Shown: in pieces, positions 43,488 through 51,318 of the stretch
Position numbering within the stretch: position 1 is the first letter of the stretch
Layout: each line of letters opens with the position of its first letter
Source: Solirubrobacter sp963848475
GTDB lineage: Bacteria > Actinomycetota > Thermoleophilia > Solirubrobacterales > Solirubrobacteraceae
Direction: 5' to 3'
NCBI GenBank assembly: GCA_963848475.1
Contig: CAWKDW010000014.1
Coordinates: 248,001-312,000 of the forward strand
DNA: 64,000 nt
Translations under genes and position numbers: made by a program
The notes under the pieces: model-generated
What the model saw: the letters and a program-made list of their open reading frames with translations, nothing else
What the model was told of the DNA's origin: nothing
The model's database searches: none

Positions 43488-44543
43488 CTAGACCGGTACC
43501 GGGGCGACCTCGAGCAGGACGCTGCGCCAGCGCTCGGCGGCGACGTCGATGCGCCGGTGCTCGGCGACGTAGTCGTAGGCCTGGGTGCCGACCTGCTGGC
43601 GCAGTTCGGCGTCGTCGATCAGCCGCAGCAGCGCGGCCTCGACCTCGGCGGTCGTGCGCGCGTGCACGCCGGTGACGCCGTCCTCGATCTCGGGGTAGAC
43701 GTCCGGGTGCGCGACGAGCGGGATGCCGAGCGCGCTGGCCTCGAGCCAGCGCAGGTCGCTCTTGCCCTTGAAGAGGTTGCTCTCCGAGGAGGGGGCGATC
43801 GCGATGTCGAACAGCGTCATCGCGGCCGGGTAGACCTCGATCTTGCCGGGCGGCAGGGCGATCGCCCGCTCCGCGCCGAACTCCTCGATGAACTCCGCGG
43901 CGGCGCCGTGACCGACCGACATGAAGCGAGCCTCGGGCCGCGCACGCAGCACGTTGCGGATGGCGGGCTCCCAGCGCGCGAGCGAGGCCTTGTGGCCGAC
44001 GCCGCCGGCCCAGCCGATCGTGACGCCCTTGCGGGCCGGCTTGGCCCAGGCATAGCGCTTGAGGTCGATGCCGTTGTAACACGCCCACGTGCGCTCGTTG
44101 AACGTGCGGTAGCGGCGCGCGATGTAGTCGGTCGAGCAGATGATGCCGTCGACCGCCGTCATCGGCAGCTCCAGCTCGCGCACGAAGTCCGCGTCGAAGA
44201 TGTCGACGAGCTCGTGCGACTTGATCTTGCGCGCGGACTGGATGTAGTCGTCGATCTCGTAGAGGACGACGACGCCCGCAGCCTGCAGCTCGCGGATCAG
44301 CCGCAGCCAGCGCGCGCCGCGCGGCTGCTGGATGATGACGACCTCGTAGTTGAAGAGGTCCGAGAGCTGCGGCGTGCTGGCGCCGAGCCCGGTCAGGAGC
44401 ACCAGGTCGTTGGCCTTCTCGTCGACCGAGCTCCACGCGACGTAGTCGGCGCCGAGCGCGATCGCCGGCAGGAACGCGCGGTAGTAGGAGACGACGCTTA
44501 CGCCCCAGCCGACGAAGAGGGTCTTCGGGATGGACTGCATCAC
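43488..44543 (-). CDS. Glycosyltransferase, GT4-like, next to flagellins
   Basis: A 351-residue GT-B enzyme: LFVGWGVSVVSYYRAFLPAIAL at the start, VVVLYEIDDYIQSARKIKSH, GVTIGWAGGVGHKASLA in the middle and SSESNLFKGKSDLRWLEASALGIPLVAHPDVYPEIEDGVTGV as the donor site with the GT4-type acidic pair. It overlaps the GT2-like gene upstream by four bases. Position beside the flagellin array and downstream of a sigma28-like promoter makes it a candidate flagellin glycan transferase, by inference. Confidence 0.8.
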   Translation of the reverse strand: MMQSIPKTLFVGWGVSVVSYYRAFLPAIALGADYVAWSSVDEKANDLVLLTGLGASTPQLSDLFNYEVVIIQQPRGARWLRLIRELQAAGVVVLYEIDDYIQSARKIKSHELVDIFDADFVRELELPMTAVDGIICSTDYIARRYRTFNERTWACYNGIDLKRYAWAKPARKGVTIGWAGGVGHKASLARWEPAIRNVLRARPEARFMSVGHGAAAEFIEEFGAERAIALPPGKIEVYPAAMTLFDIAIAPSSESNLFKGKSDLRWLEASALGIPLVAHPDVYPEIEDGVTGVHARTTAEVEAALLRLIDDAELRQQVGTQAYDYVAEHRRIDVAAERWRSVLLEVAPVPV

Positions 44544-45316
44544 ACGACCTCCGGGGCCCAGCGCTTGAAGGAGACACCGGCGTGCTTGAAGCGCAGGCGG
44601 CGCGCGTCAGCCGTGGTGTTGTCGGGCTCGCCGTCGACGAGCTCGATCGCGCGGGCGCGGACGCTCGGCTCGAGCACGCTCTGGCCACCGGCCTCGGAGA
44701 CCCGCAGGCAGTAGTCGAGTGCCGCGTGGGGGCCGCTCAGCAGCTCGTCGTAGAGACCGGCGGTGTCGATCCAGTCGCGGCGGATCAGCTGCAGCTCGGA
44801 GCTGACCGGGCACAGCAGCGCGGCGTGCACGTCCAGCAGCGATTCCGGGACGCGGCCGAGGCGCGCGCCCCATTCACGGCGGAAGAGCGAGAAGAAGTAG
44901 CCGGCTTGACGGATCAGCCCGGTGTGTTCGATGACGCTGCCGCCGGCGACCGCCGCCGGAGCGCCATCGGTGCCGGTGCGGGCGCGCAGGCGATCGAGCC
45001 AGCCGGAGCGGTCGAAGACCAGCCCGGGGCTGACGAGGCACGCATCCATGCCGTGCTGCGCGGCAGCGGAGAGGCCGACGTTGACGGCGGCGGAGTGGCC
45101 TTCGCCGTCCTGCTGGAGGACGTAGGCGCAATCGAGCTCGCCGGCGGCGATCTCGAGCATCTGGGCGAGTTCCGCGGGTGAGCGGTCGTCGACGACGAGG
45201 ACCATGGCTTCAGGCGCGGTGGCCTTCAGCGAAACGAGCGTCTGGAGGAACGGCTCGATGGCTTCCGCACGCTCTGCGCGCACGGGTACGACGATGAGGG
45301 TGGGGACGGGTTCCAC
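44540..45316 (-). CDS. Family 2 glycosyltransferase, next to flagellins
   Basis: A 258-residue GT2-like protein: TLIVVPVRAERAEAIEPFLQTL, VLVVDDRSPAELAQ (nucleotide-binding), then GEGHSAAVNVGLSAAAQHGMDACLVSPGLVF. A classic DXD is not clear; SPGLVFD occupies the place. It starts with GTG at 45316. A sigma28-like sequence lies 10 bases upstream, which would give an almost leaderless mRNA. It is probably co-expressed with the flagellins and the GT4-like gene it overlaps. Confidence 0.75.
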   Translation of the reverse strand: MEPVPTLIVVPVRAERAEAIEPFLQTLVSLKATAPEAMVLVVDDRSPAELAQMLEIAAGELDCAYVLQQDGEGHSAAVNVGLSAAAQHGMDACLVSPGLVFDRSGWLDRLRARTGTDGAPAAVAGGSVIEHTGLIRQAGYFFSLFRREWGARLGRVPESLLDVHAALLCPVSSELQLIRRDWIDTAGLYDELLSGPHAALDYCLRVSEAGGQSVLEPSVRARAIELVDGEPDNTTADARRLRFKHAGVSFKRWAPEVV

Positions 45317-45325
45317 GTATGCAGC

Positions 45326-45351
45326 ATCGGCTGCGACCGCGGACGACTTGA
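45326..45351 (-). promoter_or_regulatory. Sigma28-type promoter before the GT2 gene
   Basis: TCAA (45351-45348), 16 bases, GCCGAT (45331-45326). The TCAAG form of the -35 box also occurs before flagellin G and fliO. The predicted transcript would start within a few bases of the GTG. Confidence 0.55.
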
Positions 45352-45371
45352 ATGGACGCCTTGGTACGAAC

Positions 45372-45408
45372 GAACGGGGGCGGGACGCCAGGGCATCCCG
45401 CCCCGTTC
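45372..45408 (-). terminator. Terminator-like hairpin after flagellin A
   Basis: Arms of 17-18 bases (GAACGGGGGCGGGACGCC and its near complement) pair with one bulge and one mismatch around a short loop, six bases after the flagellin A stop codon. Confidence 0.7.
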
Positions 45409-45414
45409 AGATCG

Positions 45415-46272
45415 CTAGCGCAGCAGCGACAGGACGCCCTGGGGCGCCTGGTTGGCCTGCGCGAGCATGCTCGTGCCGGCCTGCTGCAGGATGTTCAACT
45501 TCGTGAACTTCGTCATCTCCGACGCCATGTCCACGTCGCGGATACGCGACTCGGACGCCGTCAGGTTCTCCTGGTAGGTCGCCAGGTTGTTCAGGCGATG
45601 CTCCAGACGGTTCTGGACCGCACCGAAGTCGCTGCGGATCTTGGACACGTTCTTGATCGCGTCGTCGATCTGGCTGACCGCACCCAGCACGCCGCCGGTC
45701 TCCAGCGCCGCGGAAGCGGCGGCGGCCGTGGTGATGCCGGTGAGGTTGCTGAGGCCGCCCGTGCTGACGGCGCCACTGAGGTTCGCCGATGAGGTGCTGA
45801 CGGTCTCGCCGTCGTTGGCGCCGACCTGGAACGTGAACGTGCTCGTCCCGAACAACTGCTGGCCGTTGAACTGCGTGCCGGCCGTCGGGTCGACGATGTT
45901 CTTGACCTCGCCCGCGATCTGGGCCACTTCGGCCGCGATCGCGCCCTTGTCGTCGGAGCTCAGCGTGCCGTTGTTGAACTGGACCTTGAGGTCACGGACG
46001 CGCTGCAGCATCGAGTGCACCTCGTTGAGGGCACCTTCCGCCGTCTGCACCAGCGAAATGCCGTCCTGCGCGTTGCGCTGCGCCTGCGCCAGACCACCGA
46101 TCTGACCGCGCATCTTCTCGCTGATCGCAAGGCCGGCGGCGTCGTCCGCCGCACGGTTGATGCGGTAGCCGCTGGAGAGCTTCTCCATCGACTTAGCCGC
46201 CTGGGTGGACGTGGCCGTCAGCTGACGATGCGTGTTGAACGCCTCGACGTTGTTCTGAATACGAAGACCCAT
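45415..46272 (-). CDS. fliC: Flagellin A (intact)
   Basis: A 285-residue flagellin: conserved N-terminal D0/D1 helices (GLRIQNNVEAFNTHRQL, SGYRINRAADDAAGLAISEK, ALNEVHSMLQRVRDL) and C-terminal D1/D0 helices (GAVQNRLEHRLNNLATYQEN, SRIRDVDMASEMT, ending ANQAPQGVLSLLR). Between them is a short variable domain (about residues 165-200), so the outer D2/D3 domains are essentially missing. The start is the ATG at 46272 after an AAGGAG at 46287-46282, nine bases away. Frames further upstream are leader. It is exported by the flagellar type III system. It is the last of the array, most similar to copy D. Confidence 0.95.
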   Translation of the reverse strand: MGLRIQNNVEAFNTHRQLTATSTQAAKSMEKLSSGYRINRAADDAAGLAISEKMRGQIGGLAQAQRNAQDGISLVQTAEGALNEVHSMLQRVRDLKVQFNNGTLSSDDKGAIAAEVAQIAGEVKNIVDPTAGTQFNGQQLFGTSTFTFQVGANDGETVSTSSANLSGAVSTGGLSNLTGITTAAAASAALETGGVLGAVSQIDDAIKNVSKIRSDFGAVQNRLEHRLNNLATYQENLTASESRIRDVDMASEMTKFTKLNILQQAGTSMLAQANQAPQGVLSLLR

Positions 46273-46315
46273 GATCAAACGCTCCTTGTCGATCGGTTGG
46301 GGTGTTGGGGATAAC

Positions 46316-46336
46316 GAGGCGACTCCATGTCGCCTC
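46316..46336 (-). promoter_or_regulatory. CsrA-type hairpin, flagellin A leader
   Basis: RNA GAGGCGAC-AUGGA-GUCGCCUC: a perfect 8-bp stem with an ANGGA loop, starting about 3 bases after the predicted transcription start and 28 bases before the Shine-Dalgarno sequence. Confidence 0.75.
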
Positions 46337-46344
46337 AAACCAAA

Positions 46345-46371
46345 AGATCGGCCCCGAAGGACCGACCTTTA
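46345..46371 (-). promoter_or_regulatory. Sigma28-type promoter, flagellin A
   Basis: TAAAGGTC (46371-46364), 11 bases, GCCGATCT (46352-46345). The element is nearly palindromic, so it also looks like a hairpin, but its fit to the FliA consensus and its distance to the leader hairpin favour a promoter. Confidence 0.82.
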
Positions 46372-46382
46372 GTCATGCGAGA

Positions 46383-46410
46383 GGAGCCGGACGAACGGTC
46401 GTCCGGCTCC
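46383..46410 (-). terminator. Terminator-like hairpin after flagellin B
   Basis: A perfect 12-bp stem (GGAGCCGGACGA and complement) with a four-base loop, 13 bases after the flagellin B stop and just before the flagellin A promoter. Confidence 0.75.
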
Positions 46411-46423
46411 TGACCTGCGTTGC

Positions 46424-47282
46424 CTAGCGCAGCAGGGAGAGGACGCCCTGGGGCGCCTGGTTGGCCTGCGCGAGCATGCTCGTGCCGGCCTGCTGCAGGA
46501 TGTTGAGCTTCGTGAACTTCGTCATCTCCTGCGCCATGTCCACGTCGCGGATACGCGACTCGGACGCCGTCAGGTTCTCCTGGTAGGTCGCCAGGTTGTT
46601 CAGGCGATGCTCGAGACGGTTCTGCACCGCGCCGAAGTTCGCGCGGGCCTTCGACACGTTCTTGATCGCGTTGTCGATCGTCGACACGGCGCCCAGGGCG
46701 CCGCCCGAGGACAGGGCCGCGGCCGCCAGCGCGGCGGTCGAGAGGCCGTGTCAGCTCGACGAGGCCACCGGTGCCGGCGGTGCCGATCGCGCCGCTCATC
46801 GTGACCCCGGTCGTCGTGATCGTCTCGCCGTCGTTGGCGCCGACCTGGAAGGAGTACGTACCGCCTTCGAGCAGGACGTTGCCGTTGAACTTCGTGTCCT
46901 CGGAGATGTTCTTCACCTCGTTGGCGATCTGCGAGACCTCGGCCGCGATCGCGTCCTTGTCGTCGGTCGACAGGGTGCCGTTGTTGTACTGGACCTTCAG
47001 GTCACGGACGCGCTGCAGCATCGAGTGCACCTCGTTGAGCGCGCCTTCCGCCGTCTGGACGAGCGAGATGCCGTCCTGCGCGTTGCGCTGCGCCTGAGCG
47101 AGGCCGCCGATCTGGCCGCGCATCTTCTCCGAGATGGCGAGGCCGGCGGCGTCGTCCGCGGCACGGTTGATGCGGTAGCCGCTGGAGAGCTTCTCCATCG
47201 ACTTGCCCGCCATGTTCGACGTTGCCGTCAGCTGGCGATGCGTGTTGAACGCCTCGACGTTGTTCTGAATACGAAGACCCAT
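46424..47282 (-). CDS. fliC: Flagellin B, one frameshift
   Basis: The N-terminal D0/D1 part (from the ATG at 47282) and the C-terminal D1/D0 part (STIDNAIKNVSKARANFGAV to the SLLR end) lie in different frames, separated near 46750 in the variable domain. The span is 859 bases, one more than the intact copies A and G, so a single extra base explains it. The leader has the GGA hairpin and the AAGGAG Shine-Dalgarno, but I see no sigma28 promoter at the expected place, unlike the other copies. Confidence 0.85.
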
Positions 47283-47322
47283 GATCAAACGCTCCTTGTC
47301 GATCGGGTGGGAGGTGGGGTGA

Positions 47323-47347
47323 CCGCGGCAACTCCATGTCGGCGCGG
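47323..47347 (-). promoter_or_regulatory. CsrA-type hairpin, flagellin B leader
   Basis: RNA CCGCGCCGAC-AUGGA-GUUGCCGCGG: nine pairs with one C-C mismatch and one G-U; the loop is AUGGA as in copies A, C and D although the stem sequence differs. Confidence 0.7.
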
Positions 47348-47360
47348 GGCTGAAAGCTCG

Positions 47361-47392
47361 CTCGCGGGCCGCTCAGGAGAGCGGCCCGCGAG
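47361..47392 (-). terminator. Terminator-like hairpin after flagellin C
   Basis: A perfect 14-bp stem (CTCGCGGGCCGCTC and complement) around AGGA, nine bases after the flagellin C stop. Confidence 0.75.
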
Positions 47393-47401
47393 TTACAGCG
47401 A

Positions 47402-48256
47402 CTAGCGCAGCAGCGAGAGGACGCCCTGGGGCGCCTGGTTGGCCTGCGCGAGCATGCTCGTGCCGGCCTGCTGCAGGATGTTGAGCTTCGTGAACTTCGT
47501 CATCTCCTGCGCCATGTCCACGTCGCGGATACGCGACTCGGACGCGGTCAGGTTCTCCTGGTAGGTCGCCAGGTTGTTCAGGCGATGCTCGAGACGGTTC
47601 TGGACCGCGCCGAGGTTGCCACGCGCGTTGGACACGTTCTTGATCGCGTTGTCGATCGACGCGACGGAGGACAGGCCGCCGGTGTCGAGCGCGGTCTTGG
47701 CCAGCGCTGCGGTGCTGAGGCCCGTGAACTCGGCGACGCCACCGGTGCCGGAGACGCCGACCGCGTTGCTGAGGCCGACGGCGGTCGTCGCGATGGTCTC
47801 GCTGTCGTTGGCGCCGACCTGGAACGTGAAGGTCGAGCCGCCGAGCAGCGAGCTGCCGTTGAACTTCGTGTCGGTCGAGATGTTCCCGATCTCGCCGGAG
47901 ATCTGGGAGACCTCGGCCGCGATCGCGTCCTTGTCGTCGGAGCTCAGCGTGCCGTTCTGGTACTGGACCTTGAGGTCACGGACGCGCTGCAGCATCGAGT
48001 GCACCTCGTTGAGGGCACCTTCCGCGGTCTGGACGAGCGAGATGCCGTCCTGCGCGTTGCGCTGCGCCTGGGCGAGGCCGCCGATCTGACCGCGCATCTT
48101 CTCGCTGATCGCGAGGCCCGCGGCGTCGTCGGCCGCGCGGTTGATGCGGTAGCCGCTGGAGAGCTTCTCCATCGACTTGCCCGCCATGTTCGACGTGGCC
48201 GTCAGCTGCCGATGCGTGTTGAACGCCTCGACGTTGTTCTGAATGCGAAGACCCAT
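47402..48256 (-). CDS. fliC: Flagellin C (intact)
   Basis: A 284-residue flagellin with the same conserved termini as copy A and a variable segment of its own (GLSNAVGVSGTGGVAEFTGLSTAALAKTALDTGG). The ATG at 48256 follows an AAGGAG Shine-Dalgarno. The reading frame is intact. The central 60 residues are where copies differ most; the ends are almost invariant, which is expected from selection on filament packing and possibly gene conversion. The promoter is a degenerate sigma28 element (48331-48355). Confidence 0.95.
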   Translation of the reverse strand: MGLRIQNNVEAFNTHRQLTATSNMAGKSMEKLSSGYRINRAADDAAGLAISEKMRGQIGGLAQAQRNAQDGISLVQTAEGALNEVHSMLQRVRDLKVQYQNGTLSSDDKDAIAAEVSQISGEIGNISTDTKFNGSSLLGGSTFTFQVGANDSETIATTAVGLSNAVGVSGTGGVAEFTGLSTAALAKTALDTGGLSSVASIDNAIKNVSNARGNLGAVQNRLEHRLNNLATYQENLTASESRIRDVDMAQEMTKFTKLNILQQAGTSMLAQANQAPQGVLSLLR

Positions 48257-48297
48257 GATCAAACGCTCCTTGTCGATCGGGTGGGGTGTTGGGAATT

Positions 48298-48322
48298 CCG
48301 AGGCAACTCCATGTCGCCTCGG
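48298..48322 (-). promoter_or_regulatory. CsrA-type hairpin, flagellin C leader
   Basis: RNA stem of ten pairs (CCGAGGCGAC with GUUGCCUCGG, one G-U) presenting an AUGGA loop close to the predicted 5' end. Confidence 0.75.
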
Positions 48323-48330
48323 GTTCAATG

Positions 48331-48355
48331 ATCGGTCGCGGGCCGCTCAGGTTGA
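48331..48355 (-). promoter_or_regulatory. Degenerate sigma28-type promoter, flagellin C
   Basis: TCAA (48355-48352), exactly 15 bases, ACCGAT (48336-48331). Spacing is the same as in copies A, D and E, with one substitution in each box. It overlaps the hairpin that follows flagellin D. Confidence 0.5.
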
Positions 48356-48366
48356 GCGGCCCGCGA
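48336..48366 (-). terminator. Terminator-like hairpin after flagellin D
   Basis: A 13-bp stem (TCGCGGGCCGCTC and complement) with a five-base loop, 20 bases after the flagellin D stop; nearly identical in stem sequence to the hairpin after flagellin C. Confidence 0.7.
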
Positions 48367-48386
48367 TCAGACTCGACGAACGGGTA

Positions 48387-49247
48387 CTAGCGCAGCAGCG
48401 ACAGGACGCCCTGGGGCGCCTGGTTGGCCTGCGCGAGCATGCTCGTGCCGGCCTGCTGCAGGATGTTGAGCTTCGTGAACTTCGTCATCTCCGACGCCAT
48501 GTCCACGTCGCGGATGCGGCTCTCGGAAGCCGTCAGGTTCTCCTGGTAGGTCGCCAGGTTGTTCAGGCGATGCTCGAGACGGTTCTGCACCGCACCGAAC
48601 TCGCTGCGGATCTTGGACACGTTCTTGATCGCGTCGTCGATCTGGCTGACCGCGCCGAGGTTGCCACCGGCGTCCAGGGCCGAAACCGCGCCGGCCGTGG
48701 AGGCTGATCGAGGTCAGGTTGCTGAGGCCGCCGGCTGCGGTCGTGCCGCTCAGGTTCGCCGCGGTCGGTGGTGATCGTCTCACCGTCGTTGGCGCCGACC
48801 TGGAACGTGAACGTGTTCGCCCCGAAGAGCTGCTGGCCGTTGAACTGCGTGCCGGCCGACGGGTCGACGATGTTCTTGACCTCGCCCGCGATCTGAGCGA
48901 CCTCAGCGGCGATGGCGGTCTTGTCGTCGGTCGAGAGCGTGCCGTTGTTGTACTGGACCTTGAGGTCACGGACGCGCTGCAGCATCGAGTGCACCTCGTT
49001 GAGCGCACCTTCCGCCGTCTGCACGAGCGAGATGCCGTCCTGCGCGTTGCGCTGCGCCTGAGCCAGGCCGCCGATCTGACCGCGCATCTTCTCGCGAGAT
49101 CGCGAGGCCCGCGGCGTCGTCCGCGGCACGGTTGATGCGGTAGCCGCTGGAGAGCTTCTCCATCGACTTGCCCGCCTGCGTGGAGGTGGCGGTCAGCTGA
49201 CGATGCGTGTTGAACGCCTCGACGTTGTTCTGAATACGAAGACCCAT
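48387..49247 (-). CDS. fliC: Flagellin D, three frameshifts
   Basis: Begins GLRIQNNVEAFNTHRQL from the ATG at 49247 and ends SLLR, but the frame changes three times: near 49092 (AISREDARS instead of AISEKMRGQ), near 48767 and near 48706. The span of 861 bases is three more than copies A and G, consistent with three separate +1 insertions. After repair the sequence is closest to copy A (NIVDPSAGTQFNGQQLFGAN, VSQIDDAIKNVSKIRSEFG). The leader hairpin, promoter and Shine-Dalgarno are intact. Confidence 0.82.
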
Positions 49248-49291
49248 GATTCAACGCTCCTTGTTGATCGGTTGGGATGGTGGACGTGCCG

Positions 49292-49310
49292 GGGCAACTC
49301 CATGTCGCCC
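49292..49310 (-). promoter_or_regulatory. CsrA-type hairpin, flagellin D leader
   Basis: RNA GGGCGAC-AUGGA-GUUGCCC: a 7-bp stem (one G-U) and AUGGA loop, about 5 bases after the predicted transcription start. Confidence 0.72.
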
Positions 49311-49320
49311 TCAAGCACAA

Positions 49321-49347
49321 AGATCGGCCCCGAGGGACCGATCTTTA
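49321..49347 (-). promoter_or_regulatory. Sigma28-type promoter, flagellin D
   Basis: TAAAGATC (49347-49340), 11 bases, GCCGATCT (49328-49321); near-palindromic. Confidence 0.82.
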
Positions 49348-49363
49348 GTGACGCGATAGAAGA

Positions 49364-49381
49364 CGGACGAACGGCCGTCCG
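49364..49381 (-). terminator. Weak terminator-like hairpin after flagellin E
   Basis: CGGACG and its complement pair around a six-base loop, eight bases after the flagellin E stop codon. The stem is only 6 bp, so it is the least certain of the set. Confidence 0.4.
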
Positions 49382-49389
49382 CCCGTTGC

Positions 49390-50246
49390 CTAGCGCAGCA
49401 GCGAGAGGACGCCCTGGGGCGCCTGGTTGGCCTGCGCGAGCATGCTCGTGCCGGCCTGCTGCAGGATGTTGAGCTTCGTGAACTTCGTCATCTCCTGCGC
49501 CATGTCCACGTCGCGGATACGCGACTCGGACGCCGTCAGGTTCTCCTGGTAGGTCGCCAGGTTGTTCAGGCGATGCTCGAGACGGTTCTGGACCGCGCCG
49601 TAGTTCGCGCGAGCCGTCGACACGTTCTTGATCGCGTTGTCGATCGTCGAGACGATCGGCGAGCGAGCCGGAGGCCAGCGCGGTCTTGACCGCAGCCGCA
49701 CCGAGAGGCTCGTCAGGTCGCGAGAGGCCGCCGGTGCCGGCGGAGCCGATCGAGCCGGAGAAGTCCGCCGCGGTCGTGGAGATCGTCTCGCCGTCGTTGG
49801 CGCCGACCTGGAACGTGAAGCCGGTCGAGCCGAAGACAGCCGTGCCGTTGAACTTCGTGTCGGTCGAGATGCTCCCGACCTCCTTGGCGATCTGGAAGAC
49901 CTCGGACGCGATCGCGTCCTTGTCGTCGGAGCTCAGCGTGCCGTTGGCGAACTGGACCTTGAGGTCACGGACGCGCTGCAGCATCGAGTGCACCTCGTTG
50001 AGCGCACCTTCCGCCGTCTGGACGAGCGAGATGCCGTCCTGCGCGTTGCGCTGCGCCTGAGCGAGGCCGCCGATCTGACCGCGCATCTTCTCGCGAGATG
50101 GCGAGACCCGCGGCGTCGTCGGCCGCGCGGTTGATGCGGTAGCCGCTGGAGAGCTTCTCCATCGACTTGCCCGCCATGTTCGACGTCGCCGTCAGCTGAC
50201 GGTGCGTGTTGAACGCCTCGACGTTGTTCTGAATACGAAGGCCCAT
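49390..50246 (-). CDS. fliC: Flagellin E, at least two frameshifts
   Basis: Conserved flagellin ends are present (start at the ATG at 50246; end SLLR at 49390), but the frame shifts near 50096 (AISREDARS, the same site and same extra base as in copy D) and near 49655 (before VSTIDNAIKNVSTARANYG). The variable part reads GLSRPDEPLG; removing and adding a base there would give the more flagellin-like DLTSLS, so a compensating pair may also exist. The span of 857 bases fits a net +2. The leader signals are intact. Confidence 0.8.
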
Positions 50247-50286
50247 GATTCAACGCTCCTTGTTGATCGGGGGAAGTGGGCTACAA

Positions 50287-50307
50287 GAGGCGACTCCCTG
50301 TCGCCTC
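50287..50307 (-). promoter_or_regulatory. CsrA-type hairpin, flagellin E leader
   Basis: RNA GAGGCGAC-AGGGA-GUCGCCUC: a perfect 8-bp stem; the loop changes from AUGGA to AGGGA but stays ANGGA. Confidence 0.75.
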
Positions 50308-50315
50308 AACGACAA

Positions 50316-50342
50316 AGATCGGCCCCGGAGGGCCGATCTTTA
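50316..50342 (-). promoter_or_regulatory. Sigma28-type promoter, flagellin E
   Basis: TAAAGATC (50342-50335), 11 bases, GCCGATCT (50323-50316). The element is a perfect 12-bp inverted repeat (50314-50325 with 50330-50341), so the plus strand also shows CAAAGATC-N11-GCCGATCT. Confidence 0.82.
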
Positions 50343-50368
50343 GTCGAGCGGGTGGTGGTTGGACGAAA

Positions 50369-51227
50369 CTAGGAGCGCAGCAGCGACAGCACGCCCTGGG
50401 GCGCCTGGTTGGCCTGCGCGAGCATGCTCGTGCCGGCCTGCTGCAGGATGTTGAGCTTCGTGAACTTCGTCATCTCCTGCGCCATGTCCACGTCGCGGAT
50501 ACGCGACTCGGACGCCGTCAGGTTCTCCTGGTAGGTCGCCAGGTTGTTCAGGCGATGCTCGAGACGGTTCTGCACCGCACCGAACTCGGAGCGGACCTTG
50601 GAGACGTTGGTGATCGCGGCGTCGAGGTTGGCGAGCGTGCTGAGACCGCCCGAGGCCAGGGCCGTCGTCAGCCGTGGCCGCGTCGCTGATCGCGGTGATC
50701 TCGGCGAGCCCGCCGCCGGCGATGCCGCTGGCGAAGTTGGCCGCGGTCGTGCTGACCGTCTCGCCGTCGTTGGCGCCGACCTGGAAGGTGAAGCCGGTCG
50801 CGCCGAAGAGCGACTTGCCGTTGAACTGGGTGCCGTTGGTCGGATCGACGATGTTCTTGATCTCGCCCGCGATCTGAGCGACCTCCGAGGCGATCGCCGT
50901 CTGGTCGTCGGTCGAGAGCGTGCCGTTGCCGTACTGGACCTTGAGGTCACGGACGCGCTGCAGCATCGAGTGCACCTCGTTGAGCGCGCCTTCCGCGGTC
51001 TGGACGAGCGAGATGCCGTCCTGCGCGTTGCGCTGCGCCTGAGCGAGGCCGCCGATCTGACCGCGCATCTTCTCGGTGATCGCGAGACCCGCGGCGTCGT
51101 CCGCGGCACGGTTGATGCGGTAGCCGCTGGAGAGCTTCTCCATGGCCTTGCCGGCCGCGGTCGACGTGGCCGAAAGTTGGCGATGCGTATTGAACGCCTC
51201 GACGTTGTTCTGGATGCGCAGGCCCAT
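50369..51227 (-). CDS. fliC: Flagellin F, one frameshift, divergent leader
   Basis: Flagellin ends are conserved (MGLRIQNNVEAFNTHRQLSAT; GVLSLLRS with an extra C-terminal Ser). One extra base near 50670 in the variable domain gives a span of 859 bases. It differs from the other copies in its leader and in several N-terminal residues (LSATSTAAGKAMEK), so it is the most diverged copy. The Shine-Dalgarno is AAGGAG before the ATG at 51227. Confidence 0.85.
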
Positions 51228-51254
51228 GGCCGGATCGACTCCTTGTGGAAGAAC

Positions 51255-51273
51255 AGGCCGCTCCGTGCGGTCC
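51255..51273 (-). promoter_or_regulatory. CsrA-type hairpin, flagellin F leader
   Basis: RNA GGACCGC-ACGGA-GCGGCCU: a four-pair core extended by a mismatch and two more pairs, with an ACGGA loop. The stem shares no sequence with those of the other copies; only the ANGGA loop is kept. Confidence 0.6.
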
Positions 51274-51292
51274 GTACGTGTTCAAGCAGTCA

Positions 51293-51318
51293 ATCGGCCA
51301 TGGGCGGCCCGACCTTTA
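51293..51318 (-). promoter_or_regulatory. Sigma28-type promoter, flagellin F
   Basis: TAAA (51318-51315), 16 bases, GCCGAT (51298-51293). The -35 box overlaps the stop codon of flagellin G. Confidence 0.7.

Noticed and set aside
46343..46370. Hairpin between flagellins A and B read as a terminator
   Set aside because: The sequence fits TAAA-N15-GCCGAT with the following leader hairpin at a constant distance in several copies, so a promoter explains it better; a separate hairpin (46383-46410) serves as the terminator.
46424..51227. Programmed frameshifting in flagellins
   Set aside because: The break positions, contexts and numbers differ among copies and lack a common slippery site, while copies A, C and G are read straight through.
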